From the NCBI GenBank assembly GCA_002973635.1, contig CP027224.1:5382001-5446000 (forward strand): a stretch of DNA of 64,000 nt, given 5' to 3'. Of this stretch, positions 26,597-35,457 are shown piece after piece; position 1 is the first letter of the stretch, and every line of letters starts with the position of its first letter. The translations under genes were made by a program, and so were the position numbers. This stretch comes from Lysinibacillus sp. B2A1. Lineage in GTDB: Bacteria > Bacillota > Bacilli > Bacillales_A > Planococcaceae. The notes below the pieces were generated by a model. That model saw only the letters and a list, made by a program, of their open reading frames with translations. It was not told the origin of the DNA and did not search any database.

Positions 26597-29332
26597 TTAT
26601 GAGCTCCCTTTTGAAACTAACCATACTCTTAATACGGATACAAGCTGATCTAAATTAAGTGGCTTACTTATATAATCTGAAGCTCCTGCCTCTAATGATT
26701 TATCACGATCATTTTTCATGGCCTTCGCCGTTAAAGCAATAATCGGTAAATCCTTCAGCTTCATCTGTTGTCTAATAATAGACATCGTTTCGTAGCCATC
26801 CATATTTGGCATCATAATATCCATAAGAATAAGATCTACTTCCTGAGTATCTTGCATGATATCTAAGCACTCTATCCCATCTTTGGCGACTAAGATATTC
26901 ATGCCTCTTTTTTCAAGCGCTGTTTTTAATGCATAGATATTACGGTAATCATCATCCACAATTAAAACAGTTTTCCCTTGAAATACCTCTACCTCTGCGA
27001 TTTCTGTGGCTTCAGGTAACTCATTTGCAGCCTCATGTACCTCTGTTGCAGCTCCTACCTCATGAATAGCCAATTCAAGGCATTGCTCCTCCTGGATTCC
27101 ATTAGGCAGGCTTGGAATTATCAGTGTGAAGCTACTACCATGCCCCTCTTCACTTTGTAAAGAAACCCAGCCGCCAAGTAGTTTGGCAAATTCTTTACAA
27201 ATTGATAGACCAAGACCTGTACCGCCATATTTCCGTACAGTTGCCCCATCTGCCTGCTGGAACGACTCAAATATTAGTTGATGCTTGTCCTTTGGAATAC
27301 CTATACCAGTATCTGAAACTGTAATCTCTAACCAATCAGCACTAACATTCTGCATATTATTTGTCAACTGCTCCTCTGTTAACTGTTGGATATCCAGTGT
27401 TACGGAACCTCGCTCAGTAAATTTGAAAGCATTGGATAATAAATTTTTTAGGATTTGCTGAAATCTCTTTTCATCCGTATAGAAAACATCTACTACATTT
27501 TCTGCTTTTGAGATATGGAACTGTAAATGCTTTTTCATTGCCACAGGTGCAAATGTCTGCTCGATTTGTACCGGAATCTCACTCATATTTACTTCGTCAA
27601 ACATTATGTCCAGCTTTCCTGCCTCTACTTTTGATAAATCTAAAATATCATTTATGAGCACAAGTAAATCCTCACCGGAGGAATGGATAACCTTCGCAAA
27701 TTCAGCTTCCTCTTCCGTTAAGTTATTTTGGCTATTTTCTGCCAGCATTTCAGATAATATTAAGATACTATTTAGTGGTGTTCGCAATTCATGTGACATA
27801 TTGGCTAAGAACTCTGATTTATAATTGGAATTAAGTAACAGCTGTTCCGCACTTTTCTCTAACTCCTTTTTCGCTTTTGATAGCTCTCTCGATTTGGACT
27901 CTGCCTCCTTTGTTCTTTCTTCCAACTGTTCATTAATCATCGTCAGCTCTTCTGTTTGCATTTGTAATTCTTCAGATTGTGTCTGTAGCTCTTCCGATTG
28001 TACTTGTAATTCCTCTGTCATCGCTCTGGATTCATTTAGCAAGCGTACAATTTCCATACGTCCTACGACACTATTTACTGTTAAGCCAAACGTTTCGGCC
28101 ACTTGTTTGACTAATTCCAGTTGAAGCTTACTGAAGTCTGTCATAGTGGCAAGTTCCACCACTGCTATTACATCCTCCTCAAATATAATGGGTATTAGAA
28201 GAATACTTTTAGGTGGTACTTCTCCTAAGCCTGTACCGATTAAACGAAATTCATCTGGAATATCCTTGTAGATTAAAATCCTTTTTTCCAAGGCACATTG
28301 CCCAATTAAGCCCTGCCCAAGTTTAAAGCTATCCTTTCCTATACCAGTGCTTGTATCAGCAAAGGCTGCTTTTTTTACAAATTGACTATCATCTTCTGTA
28401 GTTTCACGAACATAAAATGCGCCAAGGGAAGATTGTGTCTTTTGTGCCATTTCAGACAGAAAGGTTTCAGCTAATTTTGTTATGACAGAGATGCCTTGAT
28501 ATTTGGTTACAATGTCTGCAATATTTGACTGTAGCCATTCTCTTTTTTCAATCGAATCTAATAGCTCATTTGTGGCATCAGCAAGGGTATTTATTTCATC
28601 ATTTGTTTTCACATAAATTCTGCCCTTTTGATTGCTTTTAGAAGCTGCAATTTCTTTAATCGTTTCAGTAACCTCTGTTATTGTTTTCACAATTGAGCGA
28701 GAGATTCCACTAGCGATTACAATAGCGATCCCAGAAACAAGTACCAATAGCCCAAATAAAGCACTCGTTATATTGCTATTTCGCTTGTCTAACTGATTTG
28801 CCTTAGTTTGAGTAAACGCATTTTCAGCTAATCTAAAAGCAGCAAATTGCTTACGCATAGTTTCCATATCTTTACGACCAACATCGACCTTGAAAAATTC
28901 CTTTAATGCAGCAGTGTTATTTTCCTTTTTCATCAACAGTGTTGGATTACCAGTCGTTGCAATCCAATGCTCTATCGTTACTTCTATTTCCTTAAGCTTC
29001 TCTTGTTGCTTTGGTTTATTATCTAACAGCTGATGGAGATCATTAAAATCAATTTTCCAGTTCTCAGCAGCACTATTATAAGGCTCTAAGTAGCTCTCAT
29101 CCCCAGTAATGATAAATCCCCGTTGACTTGATTCCATATCCAAAATGTATTTTTCTATTCGATTGGTTAGCTCCTGAACTTGAGAATCGTATTTTATAAT
29201 AAAATTTCTTTCTTTTTGTAAAGCAGTAATTTGATTATTTAAGATGATTACTGATGCAAGTAAACAAAGTATGATAACGATATAACCTAATGTAATTTTA
29301 GTTCGTATACCTAGCTTTAATTTATTGAGCAT
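26597..29332 (-). CDS. rsbK: RsbK-like hybrid sensor histidine kinase
   Basis: 911 residues. In order: TM1 (about 12-31), an extracellular CHASE3-type helical sensor (about 38-180), TM2 (about 187-208), HAMP, GAF (about 290-410), a long coiled coil with repeated SEELQ heptads (about 425-500), HisKA with phospho-His514 in SHELRTP, HATPase_c (DTGIGIPKD, YGGTGLGLSI) and a C-terminal receiver with Asp838. The heptads are where RsbK of B. cereus is methylated by RsbM. It is first of a two-gene operon. Confidence 0.85.
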   Translation of the reverse strand: MLNKLKLGIRTKITLGYIVIILCLLASVIILNNQITALQKERNFIIKYDSQVQELTNRIEKYILDMESSQRGFIITGDESYLEPYNSAAENWKIDFNDLHQLLDNKPKQQEKLKEIEVTIEHWIATTGNPTLLMKKENNTAALKEFFKVDVGRKDMETMRKQFAAFRLAENAFTQTKANQLDKRNSNITSALFGLLVLVSGIAIVIASGISRSIVKTITEVTETIKEIAASKSNQKGRIYVKTNDEINTLADATNELLDSIEKREWLQSNIADIVTKYQGISVITKLAETFLSEMAQKTQSSLGAFYVRETTEDDSQFVKKAAFADTSTGIGKDSFKLGQGLIGQCALEKRILIYKDIPDEFRLIGTGLGEVPPKSILLIPIIFEEDVIAVVELATMTDFSKLQLELVKQVAETFGLTVNSVVGRMEIVRLLNESRAMTEELQVQSEELQTQSEELQMQTEELTMINEQLEERTKEAESKSRELSKAKKELEKSAEQLLLNSNYKSEFLANMSHELRTPLNSILILSEMLAENSQNNLTEEEAEFAKVIHSSGEDLLVLINDILDLSKVEAGKLDIMFDEVNMSEIPVQIEQTFAPVAMKKHLQFHISKAENVVDVFYTDEKRFQQILKNLLSNAFKFTERGSVTLDIQQLTEEQLTNNMQNVSADWLEITVSDTGIGIPKDKHQLIFESFQQADGATVRKYGGTGLGLSICKEFAKLLGGWVSLQSEEGHGSSFTLIIPSLPNGIQEEQCLELAIHEVGAATEVHEAANELPEATEIAEVEVFQGKTVLIVDDDYRNIYALKTALEKRGMNILVAKDGIECLDIMQDTQEVDLILMDIMMPNMDGYETMSIIRQQMKLKDLPIIALTAKAMKNDRDKSLEAGASDYISKPLNLDQLVSVLRVWLVSKGSS

Positions 29333-29583
29333 TTGTTTTCCTACCTTTACCTGTCATATTAATCTATTAACAGTATAATTGTATTATTAAAAATAACAAA
29401 GATTCCCCTCTTTTTTGCTCCTTCTTCATATAATGTTATCATGTTGGACAAAAGGGGTTTGTAGTATATGGGAAATTCTTTATCATAAAAATGATGTGAA
29501 TTTTGCTTTGCACTATTAATAAATCGTGTCGTCCTTCATATACATTCTATATTAAAGTATTTTGAACGAAGGAGAGAATCTAT

Positions 29584-30774
29584 GTGGACATTTTCGTAAA
29601 ACCTGGTGATTCACTTTGGCGTTATAGCGACGTGTTTAGAATCCCCCTCCAATTAATTATAGATTCGAATCGAAATATAAACCCTCAATTTTTAAGGGTT
29701 GGACAGCGCATTCGAATTCCGGGTTATATTACTACCGACTATCAAATAAGGCAGGGAGATTCTTTTTGGCAAATTGCCCAAAACAGAAATATTCCTCTAG
29801 CAGCCCTTTTACTTGCTAATCCTGATCTTAACCCAAATGCCCTTCAAATAGGCCAAACCATTCGTATTCCTCAACAAATTACTTGGAGGATAGTCAATGG
29901 ACAGCAAAGTTACACCTATAGCATCATGATGAATGATTTAAATAAGCTCATTGATGCCTATCCATTTCTACAAAGCTCAGCAATCGGCTATTCTGTGCTA
30001 GGACATGAAATTCCAGAGATTCTAATTGGTAAAGGAATAAAGCGAATTCATTATAACGGCTCCTTCCATGCAAATGAGTGGATTACAACTCCCATTATTT
30101 TAACATTTCTAAATGATTACCTACTTGCGCTCACCAATCAATATACTATTCGAGGGATCTCCACATTCCCACTTTACCAGCAAACATCCCTTTCCATAGT
30201 TCCGATGGTCAATCCTGATGGTGTCAACTTAGTCATACAGGGACCACCAGAAGACGAAGCATTAAGAAATCAATTAATCACTTGGAACAATGGGAGCAAC
30301 AATTTCTCTGATTGGAAAGCCAATATACATGGCATTGATTTAAATGACCAGTTCCCTGCAAAATGGGAGCTAGAAAGTGCTCGTAATCCCAAAACGCCTG
30401 GACCAAGGGATTATGGCGGGGAACGGCCTTTATCAGAGCCAGAGGCCGTTGCTATGGCTGATTTAACAAGGAAACGAGATTTTGCAAGAGTTCTTGCGTT
30501 TCATACACAGGGAAGAGTAATTTATTGGGGCTTTGAAAACTTGGAGCCACCAGAGTCTAAAATACTGGTTAACGAATTTAGTCGGGTTAGTGGCTATGAA
30601 CCGATCAATTCAGCTGGAAGCTATGCAGGCTTTAAGGATTGGTTTATTCAGGATTGGCGCAGACCGGGCTTCACTGTTGAGCTCGGTAGTGGTACTAACC
30701 CTCTACCAATTAGCCAATTTGACGACATTTATGAAGAAGCATTAGGGATTTTTCTTGCTGCATTGTATATGTAA
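29584..30774 (+). CDS. Gamma-D-glutamyl-meso-DAP endopeptidase I (LysM + M14)
   Basis: 396 residues, the same length as endopeptidase I (ENP1) of B. sphaericus. Two LysM domains (about 1-46 and 51-95) bind peptidoglycan; an M14 zinc carboxypeptidase-type domain follows. Zinc ligands His162 and Glu165 lie in FHANEW, the third His is in LAFHTQGR, and the catalytic Glu is in FTVELGSG. The enzyme cuts the gamma-D-Glu-DAP bond in sporulation-related wall peptides. It has no signal peptide, as for ENP1. The start is GTG at 29584 after GAAGGAGAG. The last 250 bp are duplicated at 32144-32397. Confidence 0.93.
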   Translation: MDIFVKPGDSLWRYSDVFRIPLQLIIDSNRNINPQFLRVGQRIRIPGYITTDYQIRQGDSFWQIAQNRNIPLAALLLANPDLNPNALQIGQTIRIPQQITWRIVNGQQSYTYSIMMNDLNKLIDAYPFLQSSAIGYSVLGHEIPEILIGKGIKRIHYNGSFHANEWITTPIILTFLNDYLLALTNQYTIRGISTFPLYQQTSLSIVPMVNPDGVNLVIQGPPEDEALRNQLITWNNGSNNFSDWKANIHGIDLNDQFPAKWELESARNPKTPGPRDYGGERPLSEPEAVAMADLTRKRDFARVLAFHTQGRVIYWGFENLEPPESKILVNEFSRVSGYEPINSAGSYAGFKDWFIQDWRRPGFTVELGSGTNPLPISQFDDIYEEALGIFLAALYM

Positions 30775-30865
30775 AGCTTTGAATTGACTAATGATTCCCT
30801 TTCCTTCAGGTACAGATAATAAGAGAACGTTGAAAAAATGTAATACGGCATTTTGCAACTTGCCA

Positions 30866-30920
30866 GCTTTGAATTATGACAAATTTCCTGCAATTTTGCC
30901 ATAATTCAAAGCGGTTTCTT
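30866..30920 (+). terminator. Stem-loop downstream of endopeptidase I
   Basis: 13-bp perfect inverted repeat (30866-30878 with 30900-30912) with a 21-base loop, followed by a modest T-rich stretch. It may end the endopeptidase transcript. Confidence 0.5.
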
Positions 30921-31230
30921 CTACAATTATGGGACTTCTACTGAACATGCTAATTATAGTAAAGTGGGTGGGCAGTTCATAAATGATCCATACTAGCCAC
31001 CTTTAGCGAGGTTTATTCGATGTATTAGAGGAATCTGGTATGATTATTAAATCAAGTAGGCTCAGTAGCTGGAAGTGATCCACATGGACTATAGTGAATA
31101 AATTCAGTGCTTACTCGGTATGTACCTCGTAATGAAGATTTTAGAGGGAAATATAGTAAGCAATCATTTTAAAAAAATCTCATACCAAAAAAGGTTGCAT
31201 TATTCGAAATTGAGGGGGAGAAATTAATTT
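30921..31230. other. Intergenic region with possible decayed coding sequence
   Basis: No intact gene. A short frame near 31050-31085 reads VGSVAGSDPHGL and then meets stops, perhaps the remnant of a secreted or toxin protein. The ribosome site GAGGGGGAG for the next gene lies at the right end. Confidence 0.35.
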
Positions 31231-31659
31231 ATGACGAAGCGTTACCTATATTTAATGAGTGGAATACAAACTTTTTTAGGTATCTATTTATTTTTTTTAA
31301 GTATGAAGTATGCATTTGTTGAAAGTGTAATGTCACAATGTTTCTTTGTAATTATCGTGGGTTTGTTTATGATTTTTTCTATATCCCGACAAGGGAATGA
31401 GAGTAAACTTTTAATAAAAAAAAGTAATCTTTTATTATTTGGTTATCCAATCATTCTAGTTATCAGCAGTATATTAATTTTTACGTCTATTCCTGCTTAT
31501 ACTTATCAAGAAGCAACTCAAATTATAGAGAATCAAACAGGTAATAAAATAAACAAACCCAAAGATTATAAAGCTTCAAATGGACTTTATTATATATATA
31601 CGAATGAAGGGACATATATATTTAATCCTTGGGATGGCAATTTCGCACTTTTAGATTGA
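31231..31659 (+). CDS. Small membrane protein of unknown function
   Basis: 142 residues with three hydrophobic helices (about 7-25, 30-50 and 68-88) and a C-terminal tail of about 50 residues containing ATQIIENQTGNKINKPK and ending YIFNPWDGNFALLD. A GAGGGGGAG site precedes the ATG. It lies between the intact endopeptidase gene and decayed fragments, so it may be a survivor of an accessory cassette. I do not recognise the family. Confidence 0.6.
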   Translation: MTKRYLYLMSGIQTFLGIYLFFLSMKYAFVESVMSQCFFVIIVGLFMIFSISRQGNESKLLIKKSNLLLFGYPIILVISSILIFTSIPAYTYQEATQIIENQTGNKINKPKDYKASNGLYYIYTNEGTYIFNPWDGNFALLD

Positions 31660-31871
31660 GATGTTACTCAAAAGTTTTGGTATTCCTCAAAACCCTTTAA
31701 AACTAATACGGTGATAGATTATGATATATTCAGTTTTGGAATTTACTACTATTTAAGAGATATAAAAATTTGTTTAAATACTTTCTTCTATGATATATCC
31801 CCTATCTCCTACTTTAACTTTACTTCTGCCTTATCTTCTCATGGGTAGACAGGTTTTATCCATTAAATAAT

Positions 31872-31905
31872 AATCGCCATTAATAGATTTTGATAGGCGA
31901 TTTTA
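31872..31905. terminator. Possible terminator in degenerate region
   Basis: Stem AATCGCC (31872-31878) with GGCGATT (31895-31901), then TT. No intact gene precedes it. Confidence 0.35.
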
Positions 31906-31959
31906 GTAACTTTTTTATAATACACAGAATTCTAGTATTAGTGACCCCCCTTCTGTTTT

Positions 31960-32104
31960 TTAACATTCAATATTTAAATCGAAGCCTGATACATGCCTAA
32001 CTGGACCATATCTCAAATCCACTTTAGGTAATTTTTCGAATAAAGTCTCAACTATGTGTGGCTTTTCATCATCACAAATAACATTGTCATAAGTTAATAT
32101 CTAT
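31960..32104 (-). pseudogene. C-terminal fragment of an unidentified gene
   Basis: One minus-strand frame reads through about 48 codons, including VETLFEKLPKVDLRYGPV and SGFDLNIEC, to a TAA at 31960-31962. Stop codons lie just upstream and there is no start. Its 5' side is cut by the duplicated endopeptidase segment. It looks like the tail of a small soluble protein, possibly an immunity-type protein; that is a guess. Confidence 0.4.
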
Positions 32105-32143
32105 AAAGCGTTCTAGGTAGCATTTCAACAAATTCTTGAGTAT

Positions 32144-32397
32144 TTTATTGGGGCTTTGAAAACTTGGAGCCACCAGAGTTTAAAATACTGGTTAATGAAT
32201 TTAGTCGGGTTAGTGGCTATGAACTGATCAATTCAGCTGGAAGCTATGCAGGCTATAAGGATTGGTTTATTCAGGATTGGCGCAGACCGGGCTTCACCGT
32301 TGAGCTCGGTAGTGGTACTAACCCTCTACCAATTAGCCAATTTGACGACATTTATGAAGAAGCATTAGGAATTTTTCTTGCTGCACTGTATATGTAA
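32144..32397 (+). pseudogene. Partial duplicate of the endopeptidase I gene (3' end)
   Basis: From about 32144 the sequence is nearly identical to 30523-30774, encoding the last 83 or so residues of endopeptidase I; only a few substitutions are seen (for example S to F, P to L, F to Y). The match ends shortly after the stop codon. It retains FTVELGSG but lacks the LysM domains and all zinc ligands, and has no ribosome site, so it cannot be an enzyme. The high identity means the duplication is recent or kept alike by gene conversion. Confidence 0.85.
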
Positions 32398-32458
32398 AGC
32401 TGGGAATTAATTAAAGAGAATGAAGAAAAACATCACTAATTATAAATTCATAATTAAC

Positions 32459-32484
32459 AATCCCCACATTAAGGGGATTTTTTT
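32459..32484 (+). terminator. Terminator upstream of the PadR operon
   Basis: 7-bp stem AATCCCC/GGGGATT followed by a T-run, isolating the PadR operon from the degenerate region. Confidence 0.65.
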
Positions 32485-32500
32485 ATACTCGAAAATTACT

Positions 32501-32552
32501 TTGACAGGTAGAGTAATATTTGCTAATATTACTCTGACAGATAGAGCAATAT
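32501..32552 (+). promoter_or_regulatory. PadR operon promoter with overlapping operator
   Basis: TTGACA (32501-32506), a 17-bp gap, and an extended -10 TGCTAATAT whose hexamer is 32524-32529. A perfect inverted repeat, AGAGTAATATT (32510-32520) with AATATTACTCT (32525-32535), covers the spacer and -10. A direct repeat, GACAGRTAGAGYAATAT, occurs at 32503-32519 and 32536-32552. The arrangement fits autorepression by PadR. Confidence 0.65.
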
Positions 32553-32569
32553 ATTGAAGTAGGTGACGT

Positions 32570-32899
32570 ATGGTTCGAAGTGATATCATCCGCGGACACT
32601 TGGATTCCATTATTTTAAGGCTCATTTTAGAGAAAGATCGTTATGGCTATGAAATTTCTCAGGAAATAAGTCTCCGCACAAATAATCGTTTTCAAATTAA
32701 AGAAGCAACTTTATACGCCGTTTTTCAACGTCTTGAGAAAAAGGAAATTATTGAAGCCTACTTTGGAGATGTCTCCCACGGTGGCAAACGAAAATATTAC
32801 CGAATTACCCCATTAGGAAAAGCTTATTTAAATGAGCTAGTGAAAGAATGGTCGGAAGTAAAGGAAATTATCGACTTATTTATGGAGGGCTTAGAATGA
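32570..32899 (+). CDS. PadR-family transcriptional regulator
   Basis: 109 residues: an N-terminal winged helix (GHLDSIILRLILEKDRYGYEI, ATLYAVFQRLEKKEII, GGKRKYYRITPLGK) and a short C-terminal dimerisation helix, i.e. the PadR subfamily-2 form. It probably represses its own operon through the dyad over the promoter. A four-base ATGA overlap joins it to the next gene, a HAAS protein, the usual partner of such regulators. Confidence 0.9.
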   Translation: MVRSDIIRGHLDSIILRLILEKDRYGYEISQEISLRTNNRFQIKEATLYAVFQRLEKKEIIEAYFGDVSHGGKRKYYRITPLGKAYLNELVKEWSEVKEIIDLFMEGLE

Positions 32900-33303
32900 A
32901 AAAAATTAAAAATCATATTGATGAGCTTTTTAAGGACTTTCCTCGTACCCATGAAACGGAAATGGTCAAACAGGAAATCATTCAAAATCTTGAAGAAAAA
33001 GTATTCTACTTAATGGATCAAGGCAAAGAGGAAGAGGATGCCATTAACAAAGCCATCGTGGAATTCGGGGATATTGAGGATTTAAAACAAGAATTAGATG
33101 TGAAGGAGCCCGAAAAGAGAAACATGTCGAGATTAAATTTGGAATTTTCTCTTTGGGGTAGTGGCTTAATTATTGCATTTTTTATCTTTATGAACATTTA
33201 CTATACACCTCATACAATCTGGGCGATTTATCCTATTTTCGCTATTTTATGGTGGCCACTTGCAATGTACTTTGTTTGGTCACGTAAGAAATGGAGTGAA
33301 TAA
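32896..33303 (+). CDS. HAAS-domain membrane protein with WWPL motif
   Basis: 135 residues from the ATG at 32896, which overlaps the PadR stop codon. Residues about 1-70 form a HAAS-like helical domain (FPRTHETEMVKQEIIQNLEE), and two membrane helices follow with TIWAIYPIFAILWWPLAMYF. The same hydrophobic module recurs four times in the next protein. The longer ORF starting at 32848 lies inside the PadR gene and was rejected. Function unknown. Confidence 0.78.
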   Translation: MKKIKNHIDELFKDFPRTHETEMVKQEIIQNLEEKVFYLMDQGKEEEDAINKAIVEFGDIEDLKQELDVKEPEKRNMSRLNLEFSLWGSGLIIAFFIFMNIYYTPHTIWAIYPIFAILWWPLAMYFVWSRKKWSE

Positions 33304-33306
33304 AAC

Positions 33307-33966
33307 ATGAAAAATTTAATTAATTTTTCCATTGCAGGTAGTTTAATGACCATGATATTTTTAGGAATCGTCAATTATACAACATCACCACAGACAGCAT
33401 GGTTTATTTATCCGTGTTTATTACTTTTGCTATGGCCTATTACTTTATTTTTTATGCTAAAAAAAATGTATAAACCATATTCACTTATTTGCAGTGCTAT
33501 GATAATTGCATTTCTTATCATTGAAAATTATTTATATTCACCTGAGCATTTTTGGTTTATCTATGCGGTTTATCCAATCATCTGGTGGCCAATTCTTATG
33601 TACTTGGATGAAAAAGCAAAAACATTAAAAATTGCACTAATAGGCTGTGCAACTACCATCATTTACTATTCCTTATTAAATATTATTTTATCTCACCCAT
33701 ATCCTTGGGCGATCTATCCAGCATTTTTAGTCATGTGGTGGCCCTTAGCTTTATATCATGCACAAAGAAAAACATTTGTAGCATTCTCTGTTACCGCTAC
33801 AGTACTTATCAGCATCTTTTTCATTACAGTAAATGTCGTCTCCTCTCCAGGAGTAATATGGGCAATCTACCCAATTTTCGTAGTCTTGTGGTGGCCTCTA
33901 AGCATGTACTTTTATGTTTATAAAAGAAAAATGTACAATTCAACAACCCTTCCTAAAAGAATCTAA
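33307..33966 (+). CDS. Membrane protein made of four repeats with an IYP-WWP motif
   Basis: 219 residues, eight or so membrane helices arranged as four repeats of about 50 residues. Each repeat has a soft match to SP-x4-W-x-IYP-x6-WWP-x3-MY (AWFIYP, FWFIYA, PWAIYP, IWAIYP). The preceding gene holds a fifth copy. It begins three bases after that gene's stop codon, so the three genes form one operon. No signature of a known transporter is seen; the repeats suggest growth by internal duplication. Confidence 0.72.
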   Translation: MKNLINFSIAGSLMTMIFLGIVNYTTSPQTAWFIYPCLLLLLWPITLFFMLKKMYKPYSLICSAMIIAFLIIENYLYSPEHFWFIYAVYPIIWWPILMYLDEKAKTLKIALIGCATTIIYYSLLNIILSHPYPWAIYPAFLVMWWPLALYHAQRKTFVAFSVTATVLISIFFITVNVVSSPGVIWAIYPIFVVLWWPLSMYFYVYKRKMYNSTTLPKRI

Positions 33967-34004
33967 ACAGAGATGAAAGAATAATTTATTGGAGCGTGAA
34001 GATT

Positions 34005-34161
34005 TATTGATAATCCTGATGGCGATAGTATAGGTAATGTTATTCAGTATAATCATGGACTATATACATCCCTAAAGACTTTATTACAGGTGGTAGTAAA
34101 TAATCTACTTCTGACTATATTGGAGGAATGGATGCACAATACATTTATAAAATAAAATATT
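34005..34161 (+). pseudogene. Frameshifted remnant of an unidentified gene
   Basis: One frame reads DNPDGDSIGNVIQYNHGLY, and after a one-base shift the continuation reads IPKDFITGGSK, a stop, then SDYIGGMDAQYIYKIKY and a stop at 34161. The pieces look like the end of one protein broken by a frameshift and a stop. A hairpin terminator follows. The original family is not recognised. Confidence 0.4.
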
Positions 34162-34168
34162 AAAAAAT

Positions 34169-34212
34169 AAGAGTACGTTTTGAATTAGTTATTTTCAAAC
34201 AGTACTCTTTAA
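34169..34212 (+). terminator. Terminator after the remnant
   Basis: Stem AGAGTAC (34170-34176) with GTACTCT (34202-34208), extended by GTTT/AAAC, followed by T-rich sequence. Confidence 0.55.
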
Positions 34213-34514
34213 ATTTGTCCTCTGCTTGCTACTATTTTAACCTTTTCTGCTTACCCATACCCTTCATGATCTTTACGTCTTATAAACGATATTCTCCTAC
34301 ACCAAAAGTCACTTTATAAATTATACTCACAATTAATTAGTAATCATTATTTTTATAAGTAAATAAAGGATATTATAGGAAATCGTCTAATATTAATTAA
34401 AATTACTTCCTTTAAAACTCAATAGATAACCAAAAAAATTTTGCTGCAAATATTTAACTTAGGATCATTAATAAATAGAATCTATAAAAAATATTTCGTA
34501 AGTCGGAGGAAACG
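34213..34514. other. AT-rich intergenic region
   Basis: No gene or strong secondary structure is visible. It presumably holds the promoter of the next small membrane-protein gene. Confidence 0.4.
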
Positions 34515-34931
34515 TTGAAAAAATTAGAACAGAAAGTACTTCGTTATATAATTTTTATTTTTACAATGATTTATTTTAATTTTAGTTATTTTTTAGAGAA
34601 TGAACTGAATATAGACAGAAAATTTAATAGAATGCCTAATTTTAAAGAGGCATTACCTACAGCTTCTTTGTACCTTGTAATAGCACTTTTAATGACTTTA
34701 TATGCCCATAAGTTACGTATCTTGGAATCTAAAGTTATTTACCTTATGATCCTTTGTTTCATAATTATTTTCTTTTTAATATATGGTTACTTTGAATATA
34801 AAGTAACTTACAAAGCATTAGGTAGTTGGTACTTTCATATGATTATTTGTATTCTCTTCTTCATCTGTAATTTCGTTTACATTTTTTTAGAAACTTTTTT
34901 TACAAAACAACAAATAAAGATTAAAGCTTAA
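34515..34931 (+). CDS. Small membrane protein of unknown function
   Basis: 138 residues, four predicted membrane helices (about 10-27, 48-66, 73-92 and 105-126), short loops and a basic C-terminus. The start is TTG at 34515 after a GGAGG site. It lies alone in an AT-rich stretch next to degenerate genes, and base composition is lower in G+C than its neighbours, which may indicate recent arrival. Family not recognised. Confidence 0.6.
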   Translation: MKKLEQKVLRYIIFIFTMIYFNFSYFLENELNIDRKFNRMPNFKEALPTASLYLVIALLMTLYAHKLRILESKVIYLMILCFIIIFFLIYGYFEYKVTYKALGSWYFHMIICILFFICNFVYIFLETFFTKQQIKIKA

Positions 34932-35015
34932 GTAAACACTTCAGAAGATATGTAGCACATATTATATACTTGCTATATAATTTAGCTATTAAATATTTTA
35001 ACAGGCTGTGATACT

Positions 35016-35429
35016 ATGTCAAAAAAAGACCAATTACCTTATGTAGAAGTCATTATGCGAGAAATGCTGGAAATACAGCAAAAATCGAAAATGTTTGTCA
35101 ACCTCCTATCTGAAGGGGAATCATTATCTCAAAATCAACTAATTCTTTTACTCCAGTTAAAAATAAATGAGGGTATGAAAGCAACCGAAATTGCTGATTT
35201 CTTTAGTGTGACTCCTGGTGCAGTTACATCAATGTGCGATAAGCTAGAAAAATTAGAATTAGTACAGCGCATTAGAGAAAATGGAGACCGACGTGTTGTA
35301 AAAATAGTTTTAACATTTAATGGTGAAACCAAGGTTCAAAATTTATTTTTGAAGTTCTCCCAAGAAAAACTTACGGATATGGCTAAGGTTTTGAGTGAAG
35401 TTAATCAACTAATGAAAAAAATTTTTTAG
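35016..35429 (+). CDS. MarR-family transcriptional regulator
   Basis: 137 residues with the MarR winged helix: MKATEIADFFSVTPGAVTSM as helix-turn-helix, DRRVVKIVLTFNGE as the wing, and flanking dimerisation helices. The ribosome site is weak (AGGCTGTG). It is followed by its own terminator, so its target genes are not obvious; the sigma-54 gene downstream is a separate unit. MarR proteins usually respond to small phenolic or oxidising molecules. Confidence 0.85.
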   Translation: MSKKDQLPYVEVIMREMLEIQQKSKMFVNLLSEGESLSQNQLILLLQLKINEGMKATEIADFFSVTPGAVTSMCDKLEKLELVQRIRENGDRRVVKIVLTFNGETKVQNLFLKFSQEKLTDMAKVLSEVNQLMKKIF

Positions 35430-35457
35430 GATTTCATAAAATGAAGTCCTTTTTTTA
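35428..35457 (+). terminator. Terminator of the MarR gene
   Basis: 10-bp stem (35428-35437 with 35441-35450) and a run of seven T. Confidence 0.8.

Noticed and set aside
32164..32397. Functional 77-residue peptidase
   Set aside because: It lacks the LysM domains, all zinc ligands and a ribosome site; it is a partial duplicate of the endopeptidase I gene.
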